From positions 1 to 8,802 of the forward strand of contig DASSVP010000223.1 in the NCBI GenBank assembly GCA_035705985.1: a stretch of DNA of 8,802 nucleotides, given 5' to 3'. Made by a program: the position numbers and the translations under genes. The notes beneath the pieces are model-generated. The model did no database searches and had not been told where the DNA came from. It worked only from the letters and a program-made list of their open reading frames with translations. The DNA comes from JACVRW01 sp035705985. Lineage in GTDB: Bacteria > Actinomycetota > Thermoleophilia > Solirubrobacterales > Thermoleophilaceae. The number at the start of each line of letters is the position of its first letter. Within the stretch, counting starts at the first letter, position 1. Below are positions 1 to 6,044 of the stretch, piece by piece.

Positions 1-915
1 AAGGTGACCGAGCAGGTGGCCGAGATGCGCTCGCTCCCGGCGGGGATCGACCAGAGAAGCCCGGCGAGACACCCCGATTGGCTCGGCCCGGATGACCTCA
101 GCCTCAAGGTCCAGGAGACCCGCGAGGCCACCAACTACGAGATCCCGATCCAGCTGAAGCTCGGCGCCGCGCGCGTGTACGACGACGTTCGGATGGCCGC
201 CAAGTGCGGCCCCGACATCATCTACCTCGATGGCGCCGAGGGCGGCACCGGCGCCGGCCCGCACACGGCCGCCGAGGAGACGGGCATCCCGTTGATGGCG
301 GCGATCCCCGAGGCGCGCCGCGCGCTCGAGGACGTGGGCCTCGCCGACGAGATCGACCTGGTCGTCGCCGGCGGCATCCGCAACGGCGGCGACGTGGCGA
401 AGTGCATCGCGCTCGGCGCCGACGCCATCGCGATCGGCCACTCCGCGCTGATGGCGCTCAACTGCAACAAGGAGATCCCGGGCGTCACCGACTACGAGGG
501 CACGATCGGCGTGCCGGCCGGCCAGTGCTACCACTGCCACACCGGCCGCTGCCCAGTGGGTATCACGACGCAGGACCCGGAGCTCCGCAAGCGGCTGCAC
601 GTGGACGATGCCGCGAACCGCGTCTACAACTTCCTCCACACGCTCACGCTCGAGGTGCAGATGCTCGCGCGCGCGTGCGGGAAGACGAACGTGCACTCGC
701 TCGAGCCCGAGGACCTCGCCGCGCTCACCACCGAGGCCGCCGCGATGGCGCGCGTGCCGCTCGCCGGCACGAACTACATCCCGGGCGTCTCCGAGGAGCA
801 GGCGCTCGAGCGCATCGAGACGATGCTCGACCGCTATCTCGCGAACCCCGTCGACGAGCTGCCGGCCGTGCCGGAGAAGGCCGGCGCGAGCGGCACGGCG
901 GAGGAGCGCCGATGA
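1..915 (+). CDS. FMN-binding glutamate synthase domain protein, GlxD/MgsC type (5' end outside window)
   Basis: The frame is open to the left edge. The GTG at position 4 is most likely an internal valine, because the first residues already match the middle of the family (a TEQ-AEMR...PAGIDQ...RHPDW stretch). Visible features are the FMN-barrel strands around QLKLGA (about 151-168), the glycine-rich LDGAEGGTGAGP segment (about 226-261), a phosphate-binding AGGIRNGGD stretch (about 370-393) and IGHSALMAL (about 433-459). A cysteine cluster, CYHCHTGRC at 526-552, gives a C-x2-C-x4-C pattern followed by PVGITTQ, the Fe-S ligand region of glutamate synthases. Family knowledge: in GlxBCD/MgsABC systems separate glutaminase, GXGXG and FMN subunits together act on glutamate or N-methylglutamate. 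Here this would be the FMN/Fe-S catalytic subunit, with partners expected upstream. The stop overlaps the next start (ATGA, 912-915), so translation is coupled. Family assignment is firm; the substrate is not known. Confidence 0.9.
   Translation, partial: KVTEQVAEMRSLPAGIDQRSPARHPDWLGPDDLSLKVQETREATNYEIPIQLKLGAARVYDDVRMAAKCGPDIIYLDGAEGGTGAGPHTAAEETGIPLMAAIPEARRALEDVGLADEIDLVVAGGIRNGGDVAKCIALGADAIAIGHSALMALNCNKEIPGVTDYEGTIGVPAGQCYHCHTGRCPVGITTQDPELRKRLHVDDAANRVYNFLHTLTLEVQMLARACGKTNVHSLEPEDLAALTTEAAAMARVPLAGTNYIPGVSEEQALERIETMLDRYLANPVDELPAVPEKAGASGTAEERR
900..906 (+). promoter_or_regulatory. Ribosome binding site of the 148-aa gene
   Basis: GGAGGAG lies inside the end of the upstream coding region, five bases before the ATG at 912. 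It fixes that ATG as the start even though it overlaps the previous stop codon, and supports reinitiation within an operon. Confidence 0.75.
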
Positions 916-1358
916 GCGAGATCCTGCCCAGCACTCGCGAGCCCGAGAAGATCTTCTCGATCGACTCGGAATTCCTCTCGGGCGAGCGCTTCCCGTACCA
1001 GGAGGACATCTCGCTCGTCGAGGACATCGACCTCGAGGCGGCCACGCCCGGCCAGGACATCAACTGGCTCGAGGACATCGAGCTGCTCGAGGAGGAGGGG
1101 ATGCCGGCCGTCTTCGACCGCTACTCGAACTCCTTCCTCAAGCTGTACTTCGACATCCCGGCCGGTCGCGAGAACGAGATCGCGCGCAAGGTCCTGATCG
1201 CCCACCTCCGGTCGGGCAACTCCTACGGCATCCGCCTCAAGGAGCAGCACTGCAAGTTCCCGCAGCCCGAGCTCGGCCCGTGGGTCGAGGGGTCGAGGAC
1301 CGTCGGCGCCGATTGGAAGCCCGCGGTGCTCGAAGGCTGGGAGCCGCCGCTCCACTGA
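912..1358 (+). CDS. Unrecognised acidic 148-aa protein coupled to the glutamate-synthase gene
   Basis: I do not recognise this family. The start at 912 is supported by the GGAGGAG site and the four-base ATGA overlap with the previous gene. It ends in TGATG with the next gene, so it sits in the middle of a tightly coupled trio. Residues 1-63 are strongly acidic and carry four spaced DI units (EDI 31-33, EDI 37-39, QDI 48-50, EDI 54-56), looking like a flexible or docking segment. Residues 64-148 look ordered and basic-aromatic (YSNSFLKLYFDIPAG, then a helix with ENEIARKVLIAHLRSG), ending in a Trp/Pro-rich tail (WVEGS, DWKP, GWEPP). No signal peptide, membrane helix or cysteine cluster is seen, so it is probably cytosolic. 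From context it may be an accessory subunit of the adjacent flavoenzymes. It does not look like the four-cysteine SoxD/MgdB subunit. Coding status is supported by codon bias and gene overlaps. Confidence 0.8.
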   Translation: MSEILPSTREPEKIFSIDSEFLSGERFPYQEDISLVEDIDLEAATPGQDINWLEDIELLEEEGMPAVFDRYSNSFLKLYFDIPAGRENEIARKVLIAHLRSGNSYGIRLKEQHCKFPQPELGPWVEGSRTVGADWKPAVLEGWEPPLH

Positions 1359-2626
1359 TGACCCGCGAGCGCTCCGTTAAGCACCTCGTCATCGGAGCGG
1401 GCGTCCATGGTCTCTCCACCGCCTGGCACCTCGCCGAGCGCGGCGAGGAGGTGCTCGTGGTCGACAAGACCGCCGTGGCCGCGGGCGCGTCGGGGATCGC
1501 CTGCGGCGTCGTCCGCAACAACTACTTCCAGCCGGCCATGTCGGAGCTCATGGCCGCCTGCGTCGAGATCTGGGAGTCCGACCCCGAGACGCTGCACTAC
1601 CACGGCTCCGGCTACATCGCCCTCGGCGACGGCGACCAGGAGGCCGACCTCACCACCGTCGCCGAGCGCCAGGAGCGGATCGGCTACGAGTCGGACCTGA
1701 TCACGGGGGAGGAGGAGGTCGCGCGGCACATGCGCGAGCTCTTCCCGGACTGGCGAGCGCCCGGGCTGAGCGTCTGCCTCCACGAGCACCGCGGCGGCTT
1801 CGCGTTCAACAAGGACTCGATCAACGGCCTAGCCCAGAAGGCGCTCCGCGCCGGCGCGGAGATCAGCGAGGGCATCGAGGTGACCGGCTTCGAGATGGAC
1901 GACTCCGGCGCCGTCACCCGGGTGAACACGAGCGAGGGCCCGGTGAACGTCGAGCAGGTGATCGTGGCCGTGGGCCCGTGGGTGGCGAAGCTGTGGGGCC
2001 TCCTCGAGCTGCCGCGCCGGCTGGAGGTGGCGGGCGTCGAGAAGGAGATGTGGACGTACTGGTATCTCCAGGAGGGCGAGATCGACGTGGACCCGAGCGT
2101 GTTCGTGACGGCCGACGGTGAGCTCCCGCCCGTGCTCCACGTGGACAGCCATGCGCCGCTCGCCGCCGACGACGGCACGCTCATCACCGACGAGCAGTGG
2201 GGCGTCTACTTCAAGCAGGACAAGGACAGCGTGCAGGGCGGCGCTTCACCGCTGCCCAAGGGTCACGACTTCCAGGTCGACCCGTACCCGACCGGCTCCG
2301 CCGAGCCCGGCTTCCCCGACCTCTGGTGCGCGGCCCTGAGTCACTGCATGGAGCGCTTCGAGGGCTCGCGACCGAAGTACCACGACGTCCGGTCGGGCGG
2401 GGTGGGCGCCTTCACCGCCGACAACTTCCCGGTCTTCGACTACATGCGCCCGAACGTCTTCGTCGTGGCGGACTCGAACCACGGCTACAAGATGATCGCG
2501 GTGGGGCGAGAGGTCGCAAACGTGGTGCTCGGCGAGCACTCCAGCCTGCTGCACCCGTTCCGCTACGAGCGCTTCGCGACCGGCGATTTGCATCCGGTCT
2601 CGCACAGCCCCTATCCCTGGAGCTGA
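1358..2626 (+). CDS. FAD-dependent oxidoreductase, DAO family (sarcosine oxidase beta-like)
   Basis: This 422-aa protein has the usual length for the DAO/sarcosine-oxidase-beta group. The N-terminal dinucleotide-binding fold is clear: GAGVHG at residues 13-18 and an acidic residue, D36, at the end of the second strand (VLVVDK). A GASGIACGVVRNNYF stretch follows, resembling the flavin-contacting loop of sarcosine oxidase beta and MgdA. Near the C-terminus a VFVVADSNHGYKM segment resembles the family's flavin-capping strand, and the protein ends HPVSHSPYPWS. The reaction expected from the family is oxidation of an amine or N-alkyl amino acid C-N bond with FAD. The neighbouring glutamate-synthase-type gene suggests an N-substituted glutamate or related amine, but this is inference. 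The ATG overlaps the previous stop (TGATG), with no obvious Shine-Dalgarno site, so translation probably depends on reinitiation. A degraded copy of its last codons lies at 2950-2988. Confidence 0.9.
   Translation: MTRERSVKHLVIGAGVHGLSTAWHLAERGEEVLVVDKTAVAAGASGIACGVVRNNYFQPAMSELMAACVEIWESDPETLHYHGSGYIALGDGDQEADLTTVAERQERIGYESDLITGEEEVARHMRELFPDWRAPGLSVCLHEHRGGFAFNKDSINGLAQKALRAGAEISEGIEVTGFEMDDSGAVTRVNTSEGPVNVEQVIVAVGPWVAKLWGLLELPRRLEVAGVEKEMWTYWYLQEGEIDVDPSVFVTADGELPPVLHVDSHAPLAADDGTLITDEQWGVYFKQDKDSVQGGASPLPKGHDFQVDPYPTGSAEPGFPDLWCAALSHCMERFEGSRPKYHDVRSGGVGAFTADNFPVFDYMRPNVFVVADSNHGYKMIAVGREVANVVLGEHSSLLHPFRYERFATGDLHPVSHSPYPWS
2585..2626 (+). repeat. Tail repeat, copy 1 (functional 3' end of the FAD oxidoreductase gene)
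   Basis: The last 14 codons, from GAT to TGA, encode DLHPVSHSPYPWS and stop. Codon by codon they match 2950-2988 at 34 of 39 aligned bases, with a net loss of three bases in the second copy. Similarity ends right after the stop codon. Confidence 0.85.
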
Positions 2627-2634
2627 CCGCGGGG

Positions 2635-2640
2635 TAGGCT
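2635..2640 (+). promoter_or_regulatory. Possible -10 box of the 90-aa gene
   Basis: TAGGCT fits a TAnnnT -10 element and lies in the 43-base gap between the FAD oxidoreductase stop and the next ATG. No convincing -35 element is seen at the proper distance, so read-through from the upstream operon remains equally possible. Confidence 0.3.
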
Positions 2641-2669
2641 CGGCGTCGAGCGTCGAGGAGGAGGAACCC

Positions 2670-2942
2670 ATGCACGCAGTGATCGCCACTGCAACGCTCC
2701 ACGACTTCGAGCGCGCCCGGCAAGGACTCGACCAGATGGTGCCCACCATCGCCCAGGCGCCGGGCTTCGTCGCCGGCTACTGGACGCGGTCGGAGGACAA
2801 TCAGGGCCTCTCCATGGTCGTCTTCGAGTCGGAGGACGCCGCGCAACAGGTTGCGGAGCGGCTCCGGACGGAAGGCCCGCCCGACCCGGAGGCGGTCACG
2901 ATCGACAACGTCGAGGTCCGCGAGGTGGTCAAGAGCGCGTAG
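2670..2942 (+). CDS. Small dimeric alpha/beta-barrel-like protein (ABM/DABB type), function unknown
   Basis: This 90-aa protein begins at an ATG preceded by a strong AGGAGGAGGAA ribosome site (2656-2666, three-base spacing). The order of elements is that of a ferredoxin-like alpha/beta-barrel monomer: an opening strand (MHAVIATATL), a helix (DFERARQGLDQMVPTIAQ), the PGFVAGYWTRSED turn and strand, a strand with LSMVVFES, a second helix (EDAAQQVAERLR) and a final strand (DNVEVREVV). Family knowledge: such proteins dimerise and range from small monooxygenases to stress or binding proteins with no known reaction. No catalytic residues are diagnostic here, so I assign only the fold. It sits between the two copies of the FAD-oxidoreductase tail, suggesting that it was caught up in, or inserted during, the rearrangement that left the second copy. 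It is in the same direction as the preceding operon, 43 bases downstream. Confidence 0.75.
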   Translation: MHAVIATATLHDFERARQGLDQMVPTIAQAPGFVAGYWTRSEDNQGLSMVVFESEDAAQQVAERLRTEGPPDPEAVTIDNVEVREVVKSA

Positions 2943-2949
2943 CCGCCGC

Positions 2950-2988
2950 GACCTGAATCCGGTCTCGCAGCCCTACCCCTGGAGCTGA
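2950..2988 (+). pseudogene. Remnant of a second FAD-oxidoreductase gene: C-terminal tail and stop only
   Basis: Read in one frame, this stretch gives DLNPVSQPYPWS and a TGA, a near copy of the tail DLHPVSHSPYPWS of the gene ending at 2626. At DNA level 34 of 39 aligned bases agree, and the copy is shorter by three bases, which keeps the frame. Three of the five substitutions are silent (GAT/GAC, TTG/CTG, TAT/TAC); the others change His to Asn and His to Gln. That pattern suggests divergence while still coding, as a paralogue, before the rest of the gene was lost. No start or longer frame precedes it: seven bases upstream is the stop of the 90-aa gene. Its last bases also encode, on the minus strand, the final residues and stop of the SnoaL-like gene (2973 onward). 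Confidence 0.65.
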
Positions 2989-3434
2989 CGGGCTTGCTCG
3001 AGCGCGTCGTCGCGCGAGGTGTACTCCGCGAGCCGCGCGACCTGGGCGTCGCGGACGCTCGCCAGACTGTAGAAGTGGGTGCTCACGCGGGCGTCGGTCT
3101 CCTTCGGCTGGCCGATGACGGTCAGCGCCATGAACACGTGGCCGCCGCCGAGGTCCTCGATCTCCTCGAGCGTCACCCGGTAGTCGCGCCACCAACGCAG
3201 GAAGTCGTTCCAGACGCGCACGCAGTCGCGGTGGCCGTGAAAGGTGTCGCCGACGAAAACGGTGCGCCACTCGATGTCCTCGTGGACGAGCGCGAACCAC
3301 TCCTCCCACTCGGGCCAGAGCTCACCGTCGTCGTAGGCCGGGAGAGGCGGCCGCGGGTCGCGCCAGTACGCCTCCAGCGCCCGCTGAAGCGCCGCGAGCG
3401 TGCGCTTGACGAGCTCGACACTGTCCTCCGACAC
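2973..3434 (-). CDS. NTF2/SnoaL-like protein, function unknown
   Basis: This 153-aa protein starts at a GTG (3434-3432). The overlapping ATG a few bases upstream is out of frame. It shows the SnoaL-like layout: N-terminal helices (residues 5-24), a loop rich in Pro and acidic residues, an amphipathic WPEWEEWF helix (40-47), a HEDIEWRTVF strand (51-60), GDTFHGHRDCVRVWNDF (62-78) and the paired strands VTLEEIEDLGGGHVFMALTVIG (87-108), then HFYSLASVRDAQVARLAEY (120-138). The HxDIEW...GxRxxVRxW signature is typical of polyketide-cyclase/limonene-epoxide-hydrolase-like proteins. Many members have no known substrate, and no catalytic set can be named here. It lies 24 bases downstream of the broken TetR locus on the same strand, so the two were probably an operon. 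The last codons and stop are read from DNA that on the other strand is the FAD-oxidoreductase tail remnant. Confidence 0.82.
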   Translation of the reverse strand: MSEDSVELVKRTLAALQRALEAYWRDPRPPLPAYDDGELWPEWEEWFALVHEDIEWRTVFVGDTFHGHRDCVRVWNDFLRWWRDYRVTLEEIEDLGGGHVFMALTVIGQPKETDARVSTHFYSLASVRDAQVARLAEYTSRDDALEQARQLQG

Positions 3435-3458
3435 CCGGATAGCATCGCGCCAACGAGG

Positions 3459-4054
3459 CTACGCGGCGAGTAGCCCGTCGAGCAGGCGGTTCAGCGCTGC
3501 CTCGGCTTCCTCGCGCGCCGAGTCCGGCTCATCGGCGCGAGCGACGTACACGACCGCCTCCTCGATCGCGGCGAGCAGCGGCTGGGCCAGCGGGTCGACC
3601 GGGGCGCGAACGATCGCGTCGTCCTCCATCGCCGCGCTCAGTCCCGCCCGGATCAGCCCCAGCCCGTAGCGTTCGCCGACCGCGCGCCAGGCCTCCCAGC
3701 CGAGTACCGCGGGAGCATCGAGGATCGTCAGGCGGACGATCTCCGATGGCGCGTGGCGTCGAGCGTCGCGCCGATGCCCGCGCGGAGGCCGGCCACGGGG
3801 TCGCTGGCTCCCGCCTCCGCCAGCGTCTCCGCGATGCCCGCCATCAGCTCCTCGTCGACCGCGTCGAAGACCGCGGCGAACAGGTCCACCTCCCGCCCGG
3901 AGGGCGACGGCCGGCGGCTCGCCTCCGACCTCGACGCTCCGCTCGAGCTCCTCGACGACACGCGCACGTTCATCCCGCACGCCCAACCCGACGGGCTCGC
4001 GGACCTGATCGCGTCCTCCGTGGCCGAGCGCGTGGCCGTGACCGCCCAGCCCAC
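3459..4054 (-). pseudogene. Broken TetR-family regulator: C-terminal ligand domain intact, reading frame shifted, HTH unrecognisable
   Basis: Two minus-strand frames together give a typical TetR ligand-binding domain. One frame (about 3892 down to 3750, closed by TGA at 3730-3728) reads EVDLFAAVFDAVDEEL and on to GLRAGIGATLDAT. The other takes up at about 3749 with PSEIVRLTILDAPAVLGWEAW, YGLGLIRAG and ALNRLLDGLLAA, ending TAG at 3461-3459. Joining them needs a net one-base loss near 3744-3760. The frame upstream of about 3892 (VVEELERSVEVGGEPP, high GC3) is again the second frame, implying a compensating shift in the G-rich stretch near 3885-3895. From the GTG at 4054 to the stop is 596 bases, close to a full TetR gene, so this looks like an in-place decayed gene rather than a fragment. 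The DNA-binding HTH and its usual Tyr-His-Phe signature cannot be found in any frame. Sequencing or assembly error could explain the shifts but not easily the lost HTH. Confidence 0.7.
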
Positions 4055-4060
4055 TAGGAT
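4055..4060 (+). promoter_or_regulatory. -10 box of the zinc-ribbon gene (probable leaderless start)
   Basis: TAGGAT fits TAnnnT and ends eight bases before the ATG at 4069. No Shine-Dalgarno site lies between, so transcription would begin at or next to the start codon. It abuts the GTG at which the opposite-strand TetR locus probably began. Confidence 0.45.
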
Positions 4061-4068
4061 CGCGGCCG

Positions 4069-4515
4069 ATGCCGCTGGTCGCGCCCTGGAACCGCAAGAA
4101 GCGCGCCGAGCGGCGCGCGCAGCGCGAGCGCCTCGGGCACGAGCAGCCGGGCACCGTCCTTCGCGGGCCGCCGATTGCCGTGACCTGCGAGTGCGGCGAG
4201 AAGCGCGACCTGCGCTACGGGGAGGAGTGGACCTGCGAGAGCTGCGGCCGGCGCTGGGACACGAACCAGATTCCGCCCGACCAGTACCAGGCGATCAGAA
4301 GGACGCAGCTCCGCTTCCGCGTTCTCCCCGTGCTCTACGGGCTCGGCGTGCTGGCGCTCGCGATGTTCTTCACGCTCACCGGCAACATCTTCTCGGTCTT
4401 CGTGCTGCTGCCGCTCGCCCTGATGATCTGGTTCTACTTCATCCGCCCGGCGCACAGGCGGCGCTACCGCAGAGCGATCGCGGAGCTCCCGCGCTGGGAG
4501 CTCCGCCCGCAGTAA
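4069..4515 (+). CDS. Zinc-ribbon membrane protein with two transmembrane helices, function unknown
   Basis: This 148-aa protein has three parts. Residues 9-22 are a basic, Arg/Lys-rich amphipathic helix. Residues 38-63 form a zinc ribbon with ligands C40, C42, C56 and C59 (CECG and CESCG). Residues about 84-103 and 106-125 are two hydrophobic helices separated by a short TGN turn, followed by a very basic RRRYRRA tail. With a turn that short, the ribbon and the C-terminal tail should both lie on the cytoplasmic side. I do not recognise a named family; Cys4 ribbon plus hairpin proteins are common as uncharacterised membrane proteins in Actinomycetota. The ATG at 4069 is chosen because it directly follows a TAGGAT box and the protein begins there with good codon bias. 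The stop is 15 bases from the convergent permease stop, with no hairpin terminator visible between them. Confidence 0.8.
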   Translation: MPLVAPWNRKKRAERRAQRERLGHEQPGTVLRGPPIAVTCECGEKRDLRYGEEWTCESCGRRWDTNQIPPDQYQAIRRTQLRFRVLPVLYGLGVLALAMFFTLTGNIFSVFVLLPLALMIWFYFIRPAHRRRYRRAIAELPRWELRPQ

Positions 4516-4530
4516 ACGAATCTGACGCGC

Positions 4531-6003
4531 CTAGCCGCTGGGCGCCGGCGCCGCACTCTGGCGCTCGCTCGGCGGAGGCATGTCCGGCGTCTCCTCGCGG
4601 AGCGGGATGCCCGTGCGGTCCTCCACCACGTGCCGCCAGATGTAGAGCAGCAGGCCGACCGCCAGCACGCCGAGCCCGATCCACGTCTTGTCCCAGCCGT
4701 AGCCGTACTTGTCGGCGTAGATGAAGCCGCCGGTGACCACGAACGCCAGGTTGATGGCCGCCAGCAGCGCGGCGATCGGCGCCCAGGCAGCGGCGAGCTT
4801 GATCGGGCGCGGCCAGTTCGGCCGATCCTTCCGGAGCAGCAGGAAGCCGGTCAGCGCGAACACGTGCGCCAGGATGTAGCCGAGGTTGCCCGCCGCGAGG
4901 ATGTCGAGCGGGTAGCCGAAGTACGAGATCAGGAACAGGTTGAGGATCACGTCCGCCGTCATCGCGATGCCCGGCACGCTGTAGCGGTTCAGGCGTCCGA
5001 GCCACTTGGTCGTCATCCCGTCCTGCGCGATGCCGTAGAGCGCACGCGAGCCGTCCATCGTCGCGGTGTTCATCGAAAGGAGCAGTCCGGCGATCAGGCA
5101 GACGATCAGCGCGTGCCCCAAGGCGGTGCCGACGATCGCATTGAAGGCGTCGGTGTAGAACGCGATCGCCGTCGCGTCCTCCGCGATGGCGGCGGTGCCG
5201 AGCGTGCCGCCGATGCCGAGCGGCAGGAGCGCGTACACCACCACCGAGAACGCGGCCGAGGCGCGCAGCGCGCGCGGGGTGTCCCATTCGGGGTTGTGGT
5301 ACTCCGGTGCGAACGCCGCGACCGTCTCGAAGCCGTACGCCGACCAGCCCATGAAGTAGAGCCAGGTGAGCGCAAGCCCCAGGCCGCCGCCGGCGCCGAT
5401 CTCCCAGGTCATGTTGTCGCTCGACCAGTCGCCGGTCAGGTATGGGAGGAACATCAGCACCGCCGCCGGGAGTATCAGCAGGCCGCCCGTGAGGTAGGCG
5501 AGCCAGACCGCGGGCCGGACGCCGTAGATGTTGAACACCCAGACCGCGATGATGCAGCCGATGCCGATCCACACCGGCAGGCTCCACTGGAAGTTGCCGA
5601 CGTCCTGGGTGAACGTCGTGTCCGAGAACCACTGCGCCTGGACGAGGGTCCCGATGACGAAGCCGTTGATCGCGAGCACGCTCGACCACGCGAACCAGTA
5701 GCCGAACGTCGCGATCGGGCCGATGAACGAGAAGTACTTGCGCCACGCCTCGTGCGCGTACAGCGAGATGCCGCCCGCCTTCTGCGGGAACATCGTCGCC
5801 ATCTCGGCGTAGACGTTGTTCTGGAGCGCGCCGAGGAGGACCGAGATCGTCCACAGGACGAACGCGCCGGTCGTGCCGAGCACACCGATCGACGCGCCCA
5901 GCGCGGCGATCAGGAAGCCCGGATTCGCCAGTGCGACGACGAAGCCGTCCCACCAGGACATCGCCTTGAGTAGTTGCCTCTCCTCTACCTCGGCATGCGC
6001 CAT
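4531..6003 (-). CDS. APC-superfamily amino acid/amine permease
   Basis: The product has about 490 residues with roughly 12 hydrophobic helices, normal for the family. Diagnostic features are the first helix with ANPGFLIAALGASIG (unwound Gly-rich region), the YAEMATMFPQKAGGISLYAHEAW segment after helix 2, helix 6 with GWSAYGFETVAAFAPEYHNP, and the MNTATMDGSRALYGIAQDGM loop (the DGSR-LY-A-DG signature). It is an inner-membrane secondary transporter, probably proton-coupled. The Glu in helix 6 and the overall form resemble the amino acid/ethanolamine type, but the substrate cannot be read off. The start at 6003 (MAHAEVEE) is preferred over an in-frame ATG 48 bases upstream because GGGGGAGAGGA (6011-6021) sits at proper spacing. 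The C-terminus is a Pro-rich hydrophilic tail. It could feed the amine-handling genes at 1-2626, but the intervening unrelated genes make this weak. Confidence 0.92.
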   Translation of the reverse strand: MAHAEVEERQLLKAMSWWDGFVVALANPGFLIAALGASIGVLGTTGAFVLWTISVLLGALQNNVYAEMATMFPQKAGGISLYAHEAWRKYFSFIGPIATFGYWFAWSSVLAINGFVIGTLVQAQWFSDTTFTQDVGNFQWSLPVWIGIGCIIAVWVFNIYGVRPAVWLAYLTGGLLILPAAVLMFLPYLTGDWSSDNMTWEIGAGGGLGLALTWLYFMGWSAYGFETVAAFAPEYHNPEWDTPRALRASAAFSVVVYALLPLGIGGTLGTAAIAEDATAIAFYTDAFNAIVGTALGHALIVCLIAGLLLSMNTATMDGSRALYGIAQDGMTTKWLGRLNRYSVPGIAMTADVILNLFLISYFGYPLDILAAGNLGYILAHVFALTGFLLLRKDRPNWPRPIKLAAAWAPIAALLAAINLAFVVTGGFIYADKYGYGWDKTWIGLGVLAVGLLLYIWRHVVEDRTGIPLREETPDMPPPSERQSAAPAPSG

Positions 6004-6010
6004 GAACCGT

Positions 6011-6021
6011 TCCTCTCCCCC
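6011..6021 (-). promoter_or_regulatory. Ribosome binding site deciding the permease start
   Basis: On the minus strand GGGGGAGAGGA ends seven bases before the ATG at 6003-6001. An upstream in-frame ATG (6051-6049) has no such site and lies inside the palindromic operator candidate, so the downstream start is favoured. Confidence 0.7.
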
Positions 6022-6044
6022 GGATAGGTCAGCGGCCAGCGGTC

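Noticed and set aside
608..1357. In-frame extension of the FAD oxidoreductase upstream to position 608
   Set aside because: The extension overlaps two coupled genes in another frame and is Arg/Ser/Pro-rich. The true N-terminus with GAGVHG begins at 1358.
2994..3473. A 159-codon plus-strand frame opposite the SnoaL-like gene
   Set aside because: No family resemblance and shadow-like composition; the minus strand gives the typical HxDIEW...G-R-xxVRxW signature.
3971..3973. An ATG opening MNVRVSS... as the start of a shortened TetR-type protein of about 81 residues
   Set aside because: The first 30 residues are Ser/Arg-rich and out of phase with the GC3 pattern. The frame ends in the middle of the ligand domain, so a functional product is unlikely.
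3746..4057. Plus-strand open frames opposite the TetR locus (103 and 323 codons)
   Set aside because: Both are Arg/Ala/Pro-rich with no recognisable domain. The minus-strand TetR ligand domain and the separate zinc-ribbon gene at 4069 account for the region.
4516..4560. A hairpin terminator between the convergent zinc-ribbon and permease genes
   Set aside because: The only GC-rich inverted stretch (GGCGCCGGCGCC) lies inside the permease coding end, has no following T-run and can arise by chance in this composition.
4630..5973. A 447-codon open frame on the plus strand
   Set aside because: It is the complement of the permease. Its translation is rich in Arg, Asp, Glu and Ala repeats without a fold, while the minus strand gives a clear 12-helix transporter.
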